From assembly GCA_951813515.1 (NCBI GenBank), contig OX638346.1, forward strand, positions 1,233,617 through 1,297,616: DNA of 64,000 bases, read 5' to 3'. The notes beneath the pieces were generated by a model. That model ran no database searches and was not told the DNA's origin. It saw only the letters and a program-made list of their open reading frames with translations. Below are positions 36,054 to 46,614 of the stretch, piece by piece (position 1 is the first letter of the stretch; every line of letters starts with the position of its first letter). The translations under genes were made by a program, and so were the position numbers. This stretch comes from an uncultured Pseudomonadales bacterium. Its GTDB lineage: Bacteria > Pseudomonadota > Gammaproteobacteria > Pseudomonadales > Azotimanducaceae.

Positions 36054-37262
36054 TCAGATCGATACCGAATCAGATTTCATCGACGACTTCGACGGGCGGG
36101 CGAGAGTATCGGAACTGCCGCGCTGCGCTTCGACGCTCTTGTCCATCGACTCTACGAACGCGTCAAAGAGGCCCGCACAGTCCCTCGGACCCGGACTCGC
36201 TTCCGGGTGGCCCTGGAATCCGAATGCCGGTTTGTCCTTGCGCCGGACGCCCTGGACAGTCCCATCGAATAGCGACACGTGGGTGGCTTCCAGGCATTCC
36301 GGCAAGCTTGCCGCATCCACCGCAAAGCCGTGGTTCTGGCTCGTGATGATCACCAGCCCTGTTCGAAGATCGCGCACCGGGTGATTCGCCCCGTGGTGAC
36401 CGTGCGGCATCTTCACCGTCTTCGCTCCGCTGGCGAGCGCGAGCAACTGGTGGCCGAGACAGATGCCGAAGACCGGCATATTTCGATCGACGATCTCGCG
36501 GATGGCGTCGATCGCATAATCGCAGGGGTCGGGATCACCAGGACCGTTGGATAGGAACACGCCGTCCGGGTCCATCGCCAGCACATCTTCCGCCAGCGTC
36601 TTCGCCGGTACCAGCGTTACCTCGCAACCGCGGTCGACGAGCAGCCGCAGGATATTGCGCTTGATTCCGAAATCGTACGCGACAACGCTGCGCGTCGCGT
36701 CGCCGGCCTTCGCGTAGCCGCCTTCCGGACACCATACGCCTTCCCTCCACGTCGCGGTGTCACCGCGGGTGACAACCTGCGCGAGGTCCATGCCCTCAAG
36801 TCCCGGGAACGCCCGCGCGCGACGCAGTGCCTCCTCCGCATCGACGTCCGGTCCCGCGGCGATGCAGGCGCCGAGTGCCCCCTTCTCGCGGATGAGCCTG
36901 GTCAAACGCCGCGTGTCGATGTCAGCTACCGCAACGACCCCCCGTTCGCACAGGAATTCCGGGAGCGTAGCAGCCGCCCGCCAGCTACTCGTACGCAGCG
37001 GCAGGTCCCGGATCACGAGCCCTTCAGCCCAGACCCGATCGGACTCCACGTCTTCCGGATTGGTACCCGTATTGCCAATGTGCGGATAGGTGAGCGTCAC
37101 GATCTGCCGGGCGTAGGACGGATCAGTCAGAATCTCCTGATAGCCCGTCATGGCAGTATTGAAAACGACTTCGCCAACGGCGACGCCGACCGCTCCGATC
37201 GAGGTGCCGTGAAACAGACTGCCGTCGGCCACGGCCAATATCGCGGGATCCGCGCGCGTCAA
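36054..37262 (-). CDS. carA: Carbamoyl-phosphate synthase small subunit
   Basis: Glutaminase subunit that feeds ammonia to CarB. About 402 residues: the N-terminal CPSase_sm domain ([29 protein letters not shown]) and the class I glutamine amidotransferase domain with the triad in [13 protein letters not shown] (Cys) and GHPEASPGP (His/Glu). The best start is TTG 37262 with GGAG six bases before it; the frame upstream overlaps the terminator-like leader and is not CarA-like. A tail of about 20 residues after the last conserved block ([11 protein letters not shown]) is extra. A promoter-like pair and a hairpin with a T-run lie immediately upstream. Confidence 0.96.
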   Translation of the reverse strand: MTRADPAILAVADGSLFHGTSIGAVGVAVGEVVFNTAMTGYQEILTDPSYARQIVTLTYPHIGNTGTNPEDVESDRVWAEGLVIRDLPLRTSSWRAAATLPEFLCERGVVAVADIDTRRLTRLIREKGALGACIAAGPDVDAEEALRRARAFPGLEGMDLAQVVTRGDTATWREGVWCPEGGYAKAGDATRSVVAYDFGIKRNILRLLVDRGCEVTLVPAKTLAEDVLAMDPDGVFLSNGPGDPDPCDYAIDAIREIVDRNMPVFGICLGHQLLALASGAKTVKMPHGHHGANHPVRDLRTGLVIITSQNHGFAVDAASLPECLEATHVSLFDGTVQGVRRKDKPAFGFQGHPEASPGPRDCAGLFDAFVESMDKSVEAQRGSSDTLARPSKSSMKSDSVSI

Positions 37263-37277
37263 ACAAGACTCCGGCGT

Positions 37278-37307
37278 AAAAAAGCCGTCGGCCCCGGCGC
37301 GACGGCT
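37278..37307 (-). terminator. Intrinsic terminator / possible carA attenuator
   Basis: On the - strand AGCCGTCG and CGACGGCT form an eight-base-pair stem around a GC-rich loop, followed by TTTTTT. It lies after gmk but also downstream of a promoter-like sequence at 37315-37343, and only a few bases before the carA ribosome site. It can be read as the gmk terminator or as a leader attenuator of carAB. Confidence 0.75.
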
Positions 37308-37314
37308 ATGGCAA

Positions 37315-37343
37315 ATTCTATGTGAAGCGATGCAACGCGACAA
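37315..37343 (-). promoter_or_regulatory. Candidate sigma-70 promoter for carAB
   Basis: On the - strand TTGTCG (37343-37338), 17 bases, then TAGAAT (37320-37315). The -10 box has one mismatch to TATAAT. Predicted transcription would begin near 37309, so the terminator-like hairpin would be the first element of the transcript. It lies in the gmk-carA gap, 11 bases past the gmk stop. Confidence 0.55.
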
Positions 37344-37353
37344 CAATGCATCG

Positions 37354-37977
37354 CTATCTCCGGAGCAGATTCTCCACCAGTGCCGTCACGCACTCGTGCT
37401 GCGCCTGTTCGCCGCGCCGCTCGGCATCGATGATGCCCGCGAGCCTGCTCACCGCTGCGTCGAAATCGTTGTTGACGACGGTGTAGTTGAACTCGTCGCA
37501 ATGCGAGATATCGTCCACCGCCTGGCGCCACCGCCGTTTTATCTCCTCGGCACCGTCCTGCCCGCGCACCTCGAGCCGTTCCAACAGCGCTTCCATCGAG
37601 GGCGGGAGCACAAACACGCTGAGCGCATCCGGGAACCTGGCCCTCACCTGCGCCGCACCCTGCCAGTCGATCTCCAGCACGACATCGCGGCCACTGGCCA
37701 ATGTCCTGTCCAGTTGCTCATGGGCCGTCCCGTACGCATTCCCGAAAACGGTCGCGTACTCAAGGAATGCGCCGGCGTCCCGCATCGAGGCGAATGTCGC
37801 CGGCTTGACGAAGAAGTAGTCCTTTCCGCTCACCTCGTCCGGGCGTTTCGGGCGCGTGGTGTGGGAAACGGACACCGCAAGCCTCGTATCGCGTTTGAGC
37901 AGCGCCTTGACCAGGCTGGTCTTGCCGGCACCCGAAGGAGCCGAGATGACGATGAGTCGGCCTCGCATTCGACTCAC
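37354..37977 (-). CDS. gmk: Guanylate kinase
   Basis: Phosphorylates GMP to GDP. P-loop [17 protein letters not shown] near the N-terminus, the GMP-binding [22 protein letters not shown], and the lid and core [15 protein letters not shown] follow; about 207 residues. The GTG at 37977 overlaps the yicC stop by four bases (GTGA) and is preferred; ATG 37968 (MRGRLIVIS) is the alternative. The open frame further upstream is antisense-like sequence within yicC. Confidence 0.96.
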   Translation of the reverse strand: MSRMRGRLIVISAPSGAGKTSLVKALLKRDTRLAVSVSHTTRPKRPDEVSGKDYFFVKPATFASMRDAGAFLEYATVFGNAYGTAHEQLDRTLASGRDVVLEIDWQGAAQVRARFPDALSVFVLPPSMEALLERLEVRGQDGAEEIKRRWRQAVDDISHCDEFNYTVVNNDFDAAVSRLAGIIDAERRGEQAQHECVTALVENLLRR

Positions 37978-38831
37978 TCTACGTTCTGCACCTGTTCGCG
38001 CATCTGGTCGACAACCACCTTCAGTTCGACCGCGCGCTGCGCGCACTCCGATGTGATCGCCTTGGCAGTCAGCGTATTCGATTCGCGATTGAGTTCCTGC
38101 ATCAGGAAATCGAGACGTCGCCCCTGGGGACCACCCGCGCCGAGGCAATCGCGACATGCCTGGGCATGCATCACCAGCCGGTCCAGTTCCTCCGCGATGT
38201 CCGCTTTCTGCGCCAGGAGCGCAACTTCCTGCTCCAGTCGACCCGAATCCACGTGGACCGCGTCCAGCTCGCGAATGCGTCCGATCAACCGGTCACGCAC
38301 CATGGGCGCGAAAGAAACGGCCAGAGTCCTGATGTCCGCAACCATTGCCTCCAGGGCGGACAGCTTCTCGCGCAACAACGCATCGAGTTTCCCGCCTTCG
38401 GTGCCCCGGTGTTCCACCAATCGGCGCAGCGCGTATTCGAAACCGGTCAAAGCCTCGGCCTTCAGCGCATCATCCGCCGACTCCCCGTCCGGCTCGAAGA
38501 CTCCTGGCCAACGCAACAATTCCAGGGGGTCGGGCTGTCCTATTCCGGGCGCGGCGTTTCTCACGTCGTCCAGCACATCGAGAAGTGCCACCAGGTGCGC
38601 CCGGTTGATCTCAGGCACCGAGGCGACCGCCGATTTCGTCAGGCGCAGGGTGGCGTCTACCTTCCCCCGTGACAGGACATCCCGCAGGTGTCCGCGCAGT
38701 GCCGGTTCGATCTCCCGAATCCCCGCCGGCAGGCGGAAATCCACTTCCAGGTAACGACTGTTGACGGAGCGGATCTCCCAAACCAGCGAGGCTGACTCGA
38801 ACTTCGCGAACGCGGTCATGCTCAGGATCAT
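37974..38831 (-). CDS. yicC: YicC family endoribonuclease-like protein
   Basis: 285 residues. MILSMTAFAKFES at the start, SVNSRYLEVDFRLP, SRGKVDATLRL, and the C-terminal DUF1732 block ([49 protein letters not shown]) identify YicC. E. coli YicC has been reported to be an endoribonuclease acting in small-RNA decay; that role is from the family, not this sequence. ATG 38831 matches the conserved N-terminus. Divergent from rph with 47 bases between; gmk overlaps its stop. Confidence 0.95.
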   Translation of the reverse strand: MILSMTAFAKFESASLVWEIRSVNSRYLEVDFRLPAGIREIEPALRGHLRDVLSRGKVDATLRLTKSAVASVPEINRAHLVALLDVLDDVRNAAPGIGQPDPLELLRWPGVFEPDGESADDALKAEALTGFEYALRRLVEHRGTEGGKLDALLREKLSALEAMVADIRTLAVSFAPMVRDRLIGRIRELDAVHVDSGRLEQEVALLAQKADIAEELDRLVMHAQACRDCLGAGGPQGRRLDFLMQELNRESNTLTAKAITSECAQRAVELKVVVDQMREQVQNVE

Positions 38832-38878
38832 TCGGGCGATTCTAACGCGTATACTCGTCGCGCTTGCGGGAGGGACCG

Positions 38879-39595
38879 ATGTCCAGCAAAACATGGCGGC
38901 GACCGAGCGGCAGACAACCGGATGCGCTGCGCCCGGTGACTCTCACGACCGGTTTTACGAAACACGCGGCGGGTTCGGTCCTGGCCACCTTTGGGGACAC
39001 CCGCGTCATCTGCACGGCGAGCTTCGAGAAGGGAGTGCCACGTTTCCTGCGCGGCACCGGTCGCGGCTGGCTCACCTGCGAATACGGCATGCTGCCCGGG
39101 GCCACGCACACGCGGACCGACCGCGAGGCGGCCCGCGGCAGGCAAGGCGGTCGGACGATGGAAATCCAGCGGTTGATCGGCCGCGCGCTGCGCGCCGCCG
39201 TCGACCTCGAACGATTGGGCGAGCAGACGATCCGCATCGATTGCGACGTCATCCAGGCGGACGGCGGAACCCGAACGGGATCGATTACCGGCGGCTGCGT
39301 CGCGCTGGCCCTGTGCCTCGAACGCATCGCGCCCCAGGCTTTCCGGCACCTGGTGGCGTCGGTCTCCGTTGGCGTATATAAGGGAACTCCGGTCCTGGAC
39401 CTCGACTATCCCGAGGACTCGAACGCCGACACGGACATGAACGTCGTCATGATCGAAGGCGGTGGCTTCATCGAAGTGCAGGGCACCGCCGAGATCGAGC
39501 CGTTCTCGCGAGAAGCGCTCACCGAAATGCTTGCCCTGGCCGAGTCGGGCATCGAAAGACTCTTCGCCGAGCAGCGACGCGCGCTGGAAACGTGA
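38879..39595 (+). CDS. rph: Ribonuclease PH
   Basis: Phosphorolytic 3'-5' exonuclease that trims tRNA 3' ends. 238 residues; [61 protein letters not shown] and [19 protein letters not shown] are standard. ATG 38879 has a strong GGGAGGGA six to ten bases upstream. pyrE begins in its stop codon, as in the E. coli rph-pyrE operon. Confidence 0.98.
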   Translation: MSSKTWRRPSGRQPDALRPVTLTTGFTKHAAGSVLATFGDTRVICTASFEKGVPRFLRGTGRGWLTCEYGMLPGATHTRTDREAARGRQGGRTMEIQRLIGRALRAAVDLERLGEQTIRIDCDVIQADGGTRTGSITGGCVALALCLERIAPQAFRHLVASVSVGVYKGTPVLDLDYPEDSNADTDMNVVMIEGGGFIEVQGTAEIEPFSREALTEMLALAESGIERLFAEQRRALET

Positions 39596-40236
39596 TGCGC
39601 GCGGACGAATTCCTCGGCCTGTTGCTACACGAGAACGTTCTCCGATTCGGCGACTTCGTGCTCAAGTCCGGGCGTCACAGCCCCTACTTCTTGAATCTCG
39701 GGGCCTTGAGCAACGGACCCGCGCTCGACCGGCTCGGCGCCGCATACGCCGCCCGGGTCTCCACCATGTCGCCGTTGCCCGAGCTGCTGTTCGGACCGGC
39801 ATACAAGGGGATACCCATCGCCGTCGCCACATCGGTAGCGCTGGCGCGGGACTACGATGTCCACATCGACGTTGCCTTCGACCGCAAGGAAACAAAGGAA
39901 CACGGCGAAGGCGGACGCATCGTTGGCGGTCCCCTGGAGGGTCGCCGAGCGGTCATCGTCGACGATGTGGTGACCGACGGCGAGGCGAAGATCCACGCCT
40001 TCAAACTCCTTGAGGCCGCCGGCGCCCAGGTGGTGGGCGTACTGGTCGCGCTGGACCGCCTGGAACGCGTCGACGGCGAGAACACGGGCATTCAGTCCCT
40101 GGCCCAGCGGCTCGGCATCCCGGTACTCAGTATCGTCACGCTGGACGATGTCGTCCGTTACTTGCGGGAGCACGGTGAAAACGCCGAAGCCCTGGAAACG
40201 ATACTGCGTTATCGCAGCCTTTACTGCGTCTCCTGA
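39595..40236 (+). CDS. pyrE: Orotate phosphoribosyltransferase
   Basis: Forms orotidine monophosphate from orotate and PRPP. 213 residues; LKSGRHSPYFLNLG, FGPAYKGIPIAVATSVALA, FDRKETKEHGEGG (the flexible catalytic loop with Lys residues) and the PRPP-binding AVIVDDVVTDGEAKIHA are present. ATG 39595 shares a base with the rph stop; a GTG three bases earlier is also possible. With carAB in the window, two of the pyrimidine steps are here. Confidence 0.97.
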   Translation: MRADEFLGLLLHENVLRFGDFVLKSGRHSPYFLNLGALSNGPALDRLGAAYAARVSTMSPLPELLFGPAYKGIPIAVATSVALARDYDVHIDVAFDRKETKEHGEGGRIVGGPLEGRRAVIVDDVVTDGEAKIHAFKLLEAAGAQVVGVLVALDRLERVDGENTGIQSLAQRLGIPVLSIVTLDDVVRYLREHGENAEALETILRYRSLYCVS

Positions 40237-40600
40237 CGCCTCAACCGCTCGCACTCGCGCGAAGGGCTACCCCGCATATGTCACCAAGGCGCTTGTCGAA
40301 TCAATAAAGGTCACTGTATTTCAATGGGATACGTTCCATCTTCGACATTCGCGCCGGAAACAAACTGCGCTGCCGCGCCCTCGCACGGTGGGGCCGGGCC
40401 ACTGGCGGCGCCGAAGGCGTCGACTGTGGGGCACTTTTGCCCGCAGGCGCGCACATGGTCGCTACACCATAAGCGGCAGCTATGCTTCCGTCTATTTCTT
40501 GCGAGGGGGTTCCCCTCGCGCTCCCCGGCTGAGGGCTCCCGAGCACGCGCCTGCGGGCAAATCCTGCGCGATCATCGCGGCCCTTGGTGACACATGCGGG
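40237..40600. other. Non-coding gap between convergent pyrE and argB
   Basis: 364 bases with no believable gene. It holds one 45-bp repeat unit (40501-40538) inside a 16-bp perfect inverted repeat (see the separate entry). The first 200 bases show no hairpin with a T-run; no terminator for pyrE was identified. Confidence 0.6.
40436..40561. repeat. Element with 16-bp terminal inverted repeats around a 45-bp repeat unit
   Basis: TTTGCCCGCAGGCGCG at 40436-40451 is the exact reverse complement of 40546-40561. Inside lies GCGAGGGGG/CCCCTCGC and then CTCCCCGGCTGAGGGCTC, the unit that forms the tandem array at 4693-4895. No target-site duplication is visible in the flanks. It resembles a small non-autonomous element, or a large hairpin at the end of pyrE. 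Confidence 0.75.
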
Positions 40601-42866
<2,266 letters not shown>

Positions 42867-42870
42867 TCCG

Positions 42871-44103
42871 TCACGCGTGACGCGTCAGATCACCCCGCGT
42901 CGTTTCGCTCCTGCGAAGAAACAGGCTGGCGATGGCATCGATCAGCTTCTCCGCCACCGTCTCCTTGGAGTCGATGGGAAATACGGTTTCGCCCGAGGGC
43001 TCGATCAGGGTCACCGCATTGCGGTCGCTGTCGAAGCCGATGTCCTCTTCCGACACGTCGTTCAGCACGATCGCGGCGCAACCCTTCCGCAAGAGTTTCT
43101 CGCGCGCAAAGCGCATGGTGTCGTGGGTCTCGGCGGCAAAACCGATGGCGCAGGAACAGACCTCGGCGGCGCGGGCCAGGATGTCGGGATTCTCCCGCAG
43201 CTCAAGCCAGAGTTCCGGGGACTCGTCGCGTTTCTTGATCTTGCGGCCCGGGGCCTGGGCGGGGCGATAGTCCGCCACCGCCGCCACGCCGATGAAGATG
43301 TCGGCTTGCTTGAGTTCGGCGTCCACCGCCGCGTACATCTCCCGCGCCGTCGTCACATCGATGCGTCGAACGTCCGCCGGGGTCTCCATCGCTACGGGCC
43401 CGCTCACCAACGTGACGTCCGCACCCGCATCGCGCGCGGCACGCGCCAGGGCATAGCCCTGCTTGCCCGAGCTGTAGTTCGAGATGTAGCGCACGGGATC
43501 GATGGGTTCCCGCGTGGGTCCCGCGGTCAACAGTACGCTCAAGCCTTCCATGGACCGGGGCCTGCCTCCGAGGTGCGAGGTCAGCGCCTCGACGATCTGC
43601 GCCGGCTCCAGCATCCGGCCCGGGCCGGTTTCTCCGCAGGCCTGGTCGCCCTCCCCGGGGCCGAGGATCTTCACGCCCGCTGCTTTCAGGCTGGCCACGT
43701 TGCGTTGCACCGCGTGGTGTTCCCACATTTGCCGGTTCATTGCCGGGGCCAGGAACAGCGGTGCTGCGGTCGCGAGGCAAAGGGTGGTTAGCAGATCATC
43801 AGCCATGCCCGTCGCCAGGCGGGCGATGACATGGGCAGTCGCCGGCGCTATGACCACGGCATCCGCCCATCGCGCGAGTTCGATGTGGCCCATCGCCGCC
43901 TCGGCTTCCTCGTCCCACAAATCGCTCCGAACCCTTTGCCCCGCCACCGCCTGAAGGCTTGTTTCCGTGACGAAACGCACGGCGCTTCGCGTCATGACAG
44001 GGATAACTTCTGCCCCCGAGCCGCGCAAATCTCGCACAAGCTGTGGGGTCTTATACGCGGCGATTCCGCCCGCGATACCCAATAAGATGCGTCTGTTCTG
44101 CAT
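42871..44103 (-). CDS. coaBC: Bifunctional phosphopantothenoylcysteine decarboxylase/synthetase
   Basis: Two steps of CoA synthesis in one protein, 410 residues. The CoaC flavoprotein half has ILLGIAGGIAAYKT, the active-site His region SLWDEE/AMGHIELARWAD, PAMNRQMW and the catalytic Cys in GDQACGETGPGRM. The CoaB half has TAGPTREPIDPVRYISNYSSGKQG, the KKRDESPELWLELRENPDIL lysine motif and IGFAAET. ATG 44103 (MQNRRILLG) is chosen; the frame upstream is antisense to radC. With panB and panC, the window holds four of the CoA pathway activities. Confidence 0.97.
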   Translation of the reverse strand: MQNRRILLGIAGGIAAYKTPQLVRDLRGSGAEVIPVMTRSAVRFVTETSLQAVAGQRVRSDLWDEEAEAAMGHIELARWADAVVIAPATAHVIARLATGMADDLLTTLCLATAAPLFLAPAMNRQMWEHHAVQRNVASLKAAGVKILGPGEGDQACGETGPGRMLEPAQIVEALTSHLGGRPRSMEGLSVLLTAGPTREPIDPVRYISNYSSGKQGYALARAARDAGADVTLVSGPVAMETPADVRRIDVTTAREMYAAVDAELKQADIFIGVAAVADYRPAQAPGRKIKKRDESPELWLELRENPDILARAAEVCSCAIGFAAETHDTMRFAREKLLRKGCAAIVLNDVSEEDIGFDSDRNAVTLIEPSGETVFPIDSKETVAEKLIDAIASLFLRRSETTRGDLTRHA

Positions 44104-44155
44104 GCGAATGTCAAAGCGCCCGCCGCGCTTTTCCTTTTCCACCGCAAACCACGGC

Positions 44156-44881
44156 ATGAAAGACGACGCCAACGATACCAGAAGTGCCCTGTTGCAGCCG
44201 CCCGCGGGCGGGCGCGCCGACTGCGCATGCGCCGCCGAGCCCCGGAAACGCATCCTCGACCTCGGTCCCGACTCCGCCACCAAGACGGAACTCCTCGCGG
44301 CAATTCTCGGCGTCGAAGAGTCGTCTGCGAACCCGTTGCACCTGGCCGAATCGCTTCTCGCCCGTTTCGGCGACCTGCACTGCCTGCTTCACGCACCGCC
44401 GAATGCGCTGGCCACGTGCGAAGGAATCGGGCCAGTGAACACTGCGGCCATACTCGCGATGCGCGGACTCATGGACTGCTACCACACCGAGATCCTGACA
44501 CGCGGGGAAATCCTCTCGAGTTCGACCGGGGTGCGGCGTTACCTGGGCTATCGACTTTCAAGGCGGGAACGCGAGGTGTTCGGTGCGCTCTTTCTCGACA
44601 CCCGGCACCACCTGATCTCCAACGAAGAACTGTTCTTCGGTTCGGTGGACCGGGCGATGGTCTATCCCCGGGAAGTCATCAAGTCCTGCCTTAAGCACAA
44701 CGCCAGCGCCGTCATTCTCTACCACAACCATCCATCGGGCGTTCCCGAACCTTCGGCGAGCGACATCCAGGTCACGTCCCGGATCGCGATGCTGCTACAG
44801 GAACTGGACGTGCGCCTGGTCGACCACGTCGTGGTCGGCGCAACGGAACAGGTGTCTTTCGCCGAACGCGGGCTGCTCTAG
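44156..44881 (+). CDS. radC: RadC family JAB-domain protein
   Basis: 241 residues. An N-terminal UPF0758 region containing a helix-hairpin-helix (CEGIGPVNTAAILAMRGL) and a C-terminal JAB/MPN domain with the metalloprotease-like motif HNHPSG followed by S-x7-D equivalents (VPEPSASDIQ) and the closing VSFAERGLL. The N-terminal RPREKLL motif is eroded to EPRKRIL and the usual LRTG is ILGVE. Function of RadC is uncertain; a DNA-repair role has been questioned. ATG 44156 (MKDDANDTRS) begins 52 bases from the divergent coaBC start. Neighbours rpmB-rpmG are as in E. coli. Confidence 0.92.
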   Translation: MKDDANDTRSALLQPPAGGRADCACAAEPRKRILDLGPDSATKTELLAAILGVEESSANPLHLAESLLARFGDLHCLLHAPPNALATCEGIGPVNTAAILAMRGLMDCYHTEILTRGEILSSSTGVRRYLGYRLSRREREVFGALFLDTRHHLISNEELFFGSVDRAMVYPREVIKSCLKHNASAVILYHNHPSGVPEPSASDIQVTSRIAMLLQELDVRLVDHVVVGATEQVSFAERGLL

Positions 44882-44892
44882 TGGATTTGGTG

Positions 44893-45007
44893 GGCTAGGG
44901 GCCTGCGCCTTAGAACGGCACGCCAGTGCCGATCAAGGCGCAGGATCGTAGGTGGGCTTGGGCGGGGGTAAAATGCGGCGCCCGTTAGGGCGACGGATTT
45001 TATGGCG
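44893..45007 (+). repeat. Dispersed structured repeat, copy 2 (full length)
   Basis: Outer stem CCTGCGCC (44902-44909)/GGCGCAGG (44937-44944) encloses the inner hairpin GGCAC-GCCA-GTGCC. A second module, 44954-45007, begins GGGCTTGGGCGGGGGTAA, contains GGCGCCCGTTAGGGCGAC and ends TTATGGCG. This 54-base module matches copy 3 (59464-59517) at 49 positions. It lies 12 bases after radC and 40 bases before the Cas2-like gene. Confidence 0.85.
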
Positions 45008-45047
45008 TAGGCTTATGTTCGTTCGGGCGCAATCGACAGATGAGCGG

Positions 45048-45368
45048 ATGAAAAGCACCACAATCTGGTTGTCCTACGACCTGGGGATCAACGGCGACTA
45101 CGAGGGCCTGTACTCCTGGTTGGATACCCAGGGCGCCAAGGAGTGCGGAACCAGCGTGGCGTATTTGACGTACACCCATTCCGGCGATTTGATGGAGTCG
45201 CTGAAGGCCGAAATCAGCAGCAACGTAACGTTCGACAAGCGCTCGAGAATCTACGTCGTCAGGAGAGACGGACAGACGATCAAAGGGGGCTATCTGGTAG
45301 GTCGTCGCAGGGCCGCACCCTGGGAAGGATACGGCGAGGTAGAAACCGATCTGGACGACCTCGAATGA
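45048..45368 (+). CDS. Small Cas2/SinR-like protein (predicted ferredoxin-like fold)
   Basis: 107 residues, not confidently recognised. The pattern of strand TTIWLSYDL with an Asp at its end, helix DYEGLYSWLDTQGAKE, strand TSVAYLTYT, helix GDLMESLKAEIS and strand SRIYVVRRDG fits the beta-alpha-beta-beta-alpha-beta fold of Cas2 and of stand-alone SinR/VapD-like proteins. There is no CRISPR array or cas1 here, so a CRISPR role is unlikely. The start ATG 45048 lies 40 bases after the structured repeat. The stop overlaps the PIN-domain gene by four bases (ATGA), a layout typical of toxin-antitoxin pairs. Function unknown; alternatively a plain antitoxin of another fold. Confidence 0.5.
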   Translation: MKSTTIWLSYDLGINGDYEGLYSWLDTQGAKECGTSVAYLTYTHSGDLMESLKAEISSNVTFDKRSRIYVVRRDGQTIKGGYLVGRRRAAPWEGYGEVETDLDDLE

Positions 45369-45793
45369 CCCGAGTCGCTGGCGGACTCTTGGTTGACACC
45401 GGCTTCCTGTTCGCGCTTCGCGATGGCAGAGACCAGTTTCATGACCGCGCCAAGTTGAAGCAGGACTGGTTGAACGAGTTGCCAGTCATCTTGGCCTGGC
45501 CCGTGTTGTACGAGACGCTGAATACGCGATTTGTTGGCCTTCCCGGCGCAGTCGATTGGTTTGACCGATTAGTCCTATCGCCATCGACAGAGCTAATCGA
45601 CGACTCGCACTATCGAAGCGCCTGCTACCGCACCGTTCATACCACTGCCCGCCGGGGTCGTCCCTTGAGTCTTGTGGACACCGTTCTTCGCGCCATCATC
45701 GAAGACAGCAACGTCGCCGTTCAGGCAATGCTGACTTTTGACCCCGGCGACTTTGCCGATGTCTGTCGACAGCATTCTGTTCAACTGCTTTGA
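45365..45793 (+). CDS. PIN-domain protein, probable VapC-like ribonuclease
   Basis: 142 residues. The acidic residues of a PIN active site can be placed: Asp in LLVDTGFLFALRDGRD (about residue 11), Glu in WPVLYETLN, Asp in LSLVDTVLRAII (about residue 104) and Asp in LTFDPGDFADVC. In most PIN toxins these coordinate magnesium for RNA cleavage. It is translationally coupled to the Cas2-like gene before it, rather than to a recognisable DNA-binding antitoxin such as VapB. Together they form a two-gene insert between radC and rpmB. A housekeeping nuclease role cannot be excluded. Confidence 0.8.
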   Translation: MTRVAGGLLVDTGFLFALRDGRDQFHDRAKLKQDWLNELPVILAWPVLYETLNTRFVGLPGAVDWFDRLVLSPSTELIDDSHYRSACYRTVHTTARRGRPLSLVDTVLRAIIEDSNVAVQAMLTFDPGDFADVCRQHSVQLL

Positions 45794-46064
45794 TTTTTGA
45801 TACATGCAGCCGCCCGAGGCGTGCGGTGGTCCATGGTGCGCGGTCCGGGCTCGTCGATACGGTTGTCCGATTTGGTGGCACGGAGAGTGAGCGTTACCGC
45901 GTCGGCCATCAAAGCAGGAACGGCGAAGGCAGGGTCGTCGGCTGTCGCTGTACGGAGCCTCAATCAAGGGGGCGCGAGCGTCGCGCTGTCGGTTCGTCGT
46001 CCGGCCAGTGGACCAATTCCCCCGGATTTGGTACAAAGCGCCTCCCCTTTCGACTGTTGAAACG
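45794..46064. other. Gap before rpmB
   Basis: 271 bases with short open frames in several phases, none with a recognisable protein or ribosome site. The rpmBG promoter should lie here, but I could not fix a convincing -35/-10 pair. Confidence 0.4.
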
Positions 46065-46301
46065 ATGTCCCAGGTCTGTCAGGTCACCGGCAAGCGCCCG
46101 ATGAGCGGGAACAACGTCTCGCACGCGCACAACAAGACGCGTCGGCGCTTCAAGCCCAATCTGCACTATCACCGTTTCTGGAGCGAAGGCGAAAAGCGGT
46201 TCATCCGCCTGCGCGTTTCGGCGCAGGGGATGCGGCTGATCGACAAGAAGGGAATAGACGCCGTGCTGGCCGATATGCGCAAGCGCGGAGTCCGGGTGTA
46301 A
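46065..46301 (+). CDS. rpmB: 50S ribosomal protein L28
   Basis: 78 residues, exact family length. [51 protein letters not shown] and the final KRGVRV are standard L28. ATG 46065 is chosen; 19 codons of open frame upstream are not L28. rpmG follows 16 bases later. Confidence 0.98.
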   Translation: MSQVCQVTGKRPMSGNNVSHAHNKTRRRFKPNLHYHRFWSEGEKRFIRLRVSAQGMRLIDKKGIDAVLADMRKRGVRV

Positions 46302-46317
46302 TCGAGCGGATATAGCC

Positions 46318-46473
46318 ATGCGAGAGAAGATCAAACTCGAATCCAGTGCCGGTACCGGCCACTACTACACGACCGACAAGAACAAGCGGAATACGCCGAA
46401 CAAGCTCGAGTTCAAGAAGTACGACCCGGTGGTGCGCAAGCACGTCATCTACCGGGAAGCGAAGATCAAGTAG
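46318..46473 (+). CDS. rpmG: 50S ribosomal protein L33
   Basis: 51 residues beginning [20 protein letters not shown] and ending [11 protein letters not shown]. The form lacks the four zinc-binding cysteines (C-minus type), which goes with the absence of a zinc ribbon in this L28 as well. It is the second gene of the rpmBG operon. Confidence 0.97.
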   Translation: MREKIKLESSAGTGHYYTTDKNKRNTPNKLEFKKYDPVVRKHVIYREAKIK

Positions 46474-46614
46474 CCGGCGCCTTCGGCCCACACTCTCCGG
46501 GGCTGCTTCTCGGGCTGTCCCGCCAACAGCTTTCGATTCACGAGCGGTATCCCCTCGCGCTCGGTCTGTCAATTATGATGCCCGGGTTCCCGGATCGCCT
46601 TCCGGCGCAGCCCG

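Noticed and set aside
37330-38754. A 474-codon + strand frame opposite gmk and yicC
   Set aside because: Antisense to two recognised genes and rich in Ser/Arg without any domain.
45048-45793. Remnant of a CRISPR-Cas locus because of the Cas2-like fold
   Set aside because: No cas1, no repeats with spacers and no other cas genes; the coupling to a PIN gene fits a stand-alone two-gene module better.
46545-46566. Further copy of the 45-bp repeat (CCCCTCGCGCTCGG) before mutM
   Set aside because: Only about 14 bases match and both the stem partner and the GGCTGAGGG half are missing, so it may be chance in GC-rich sequence.
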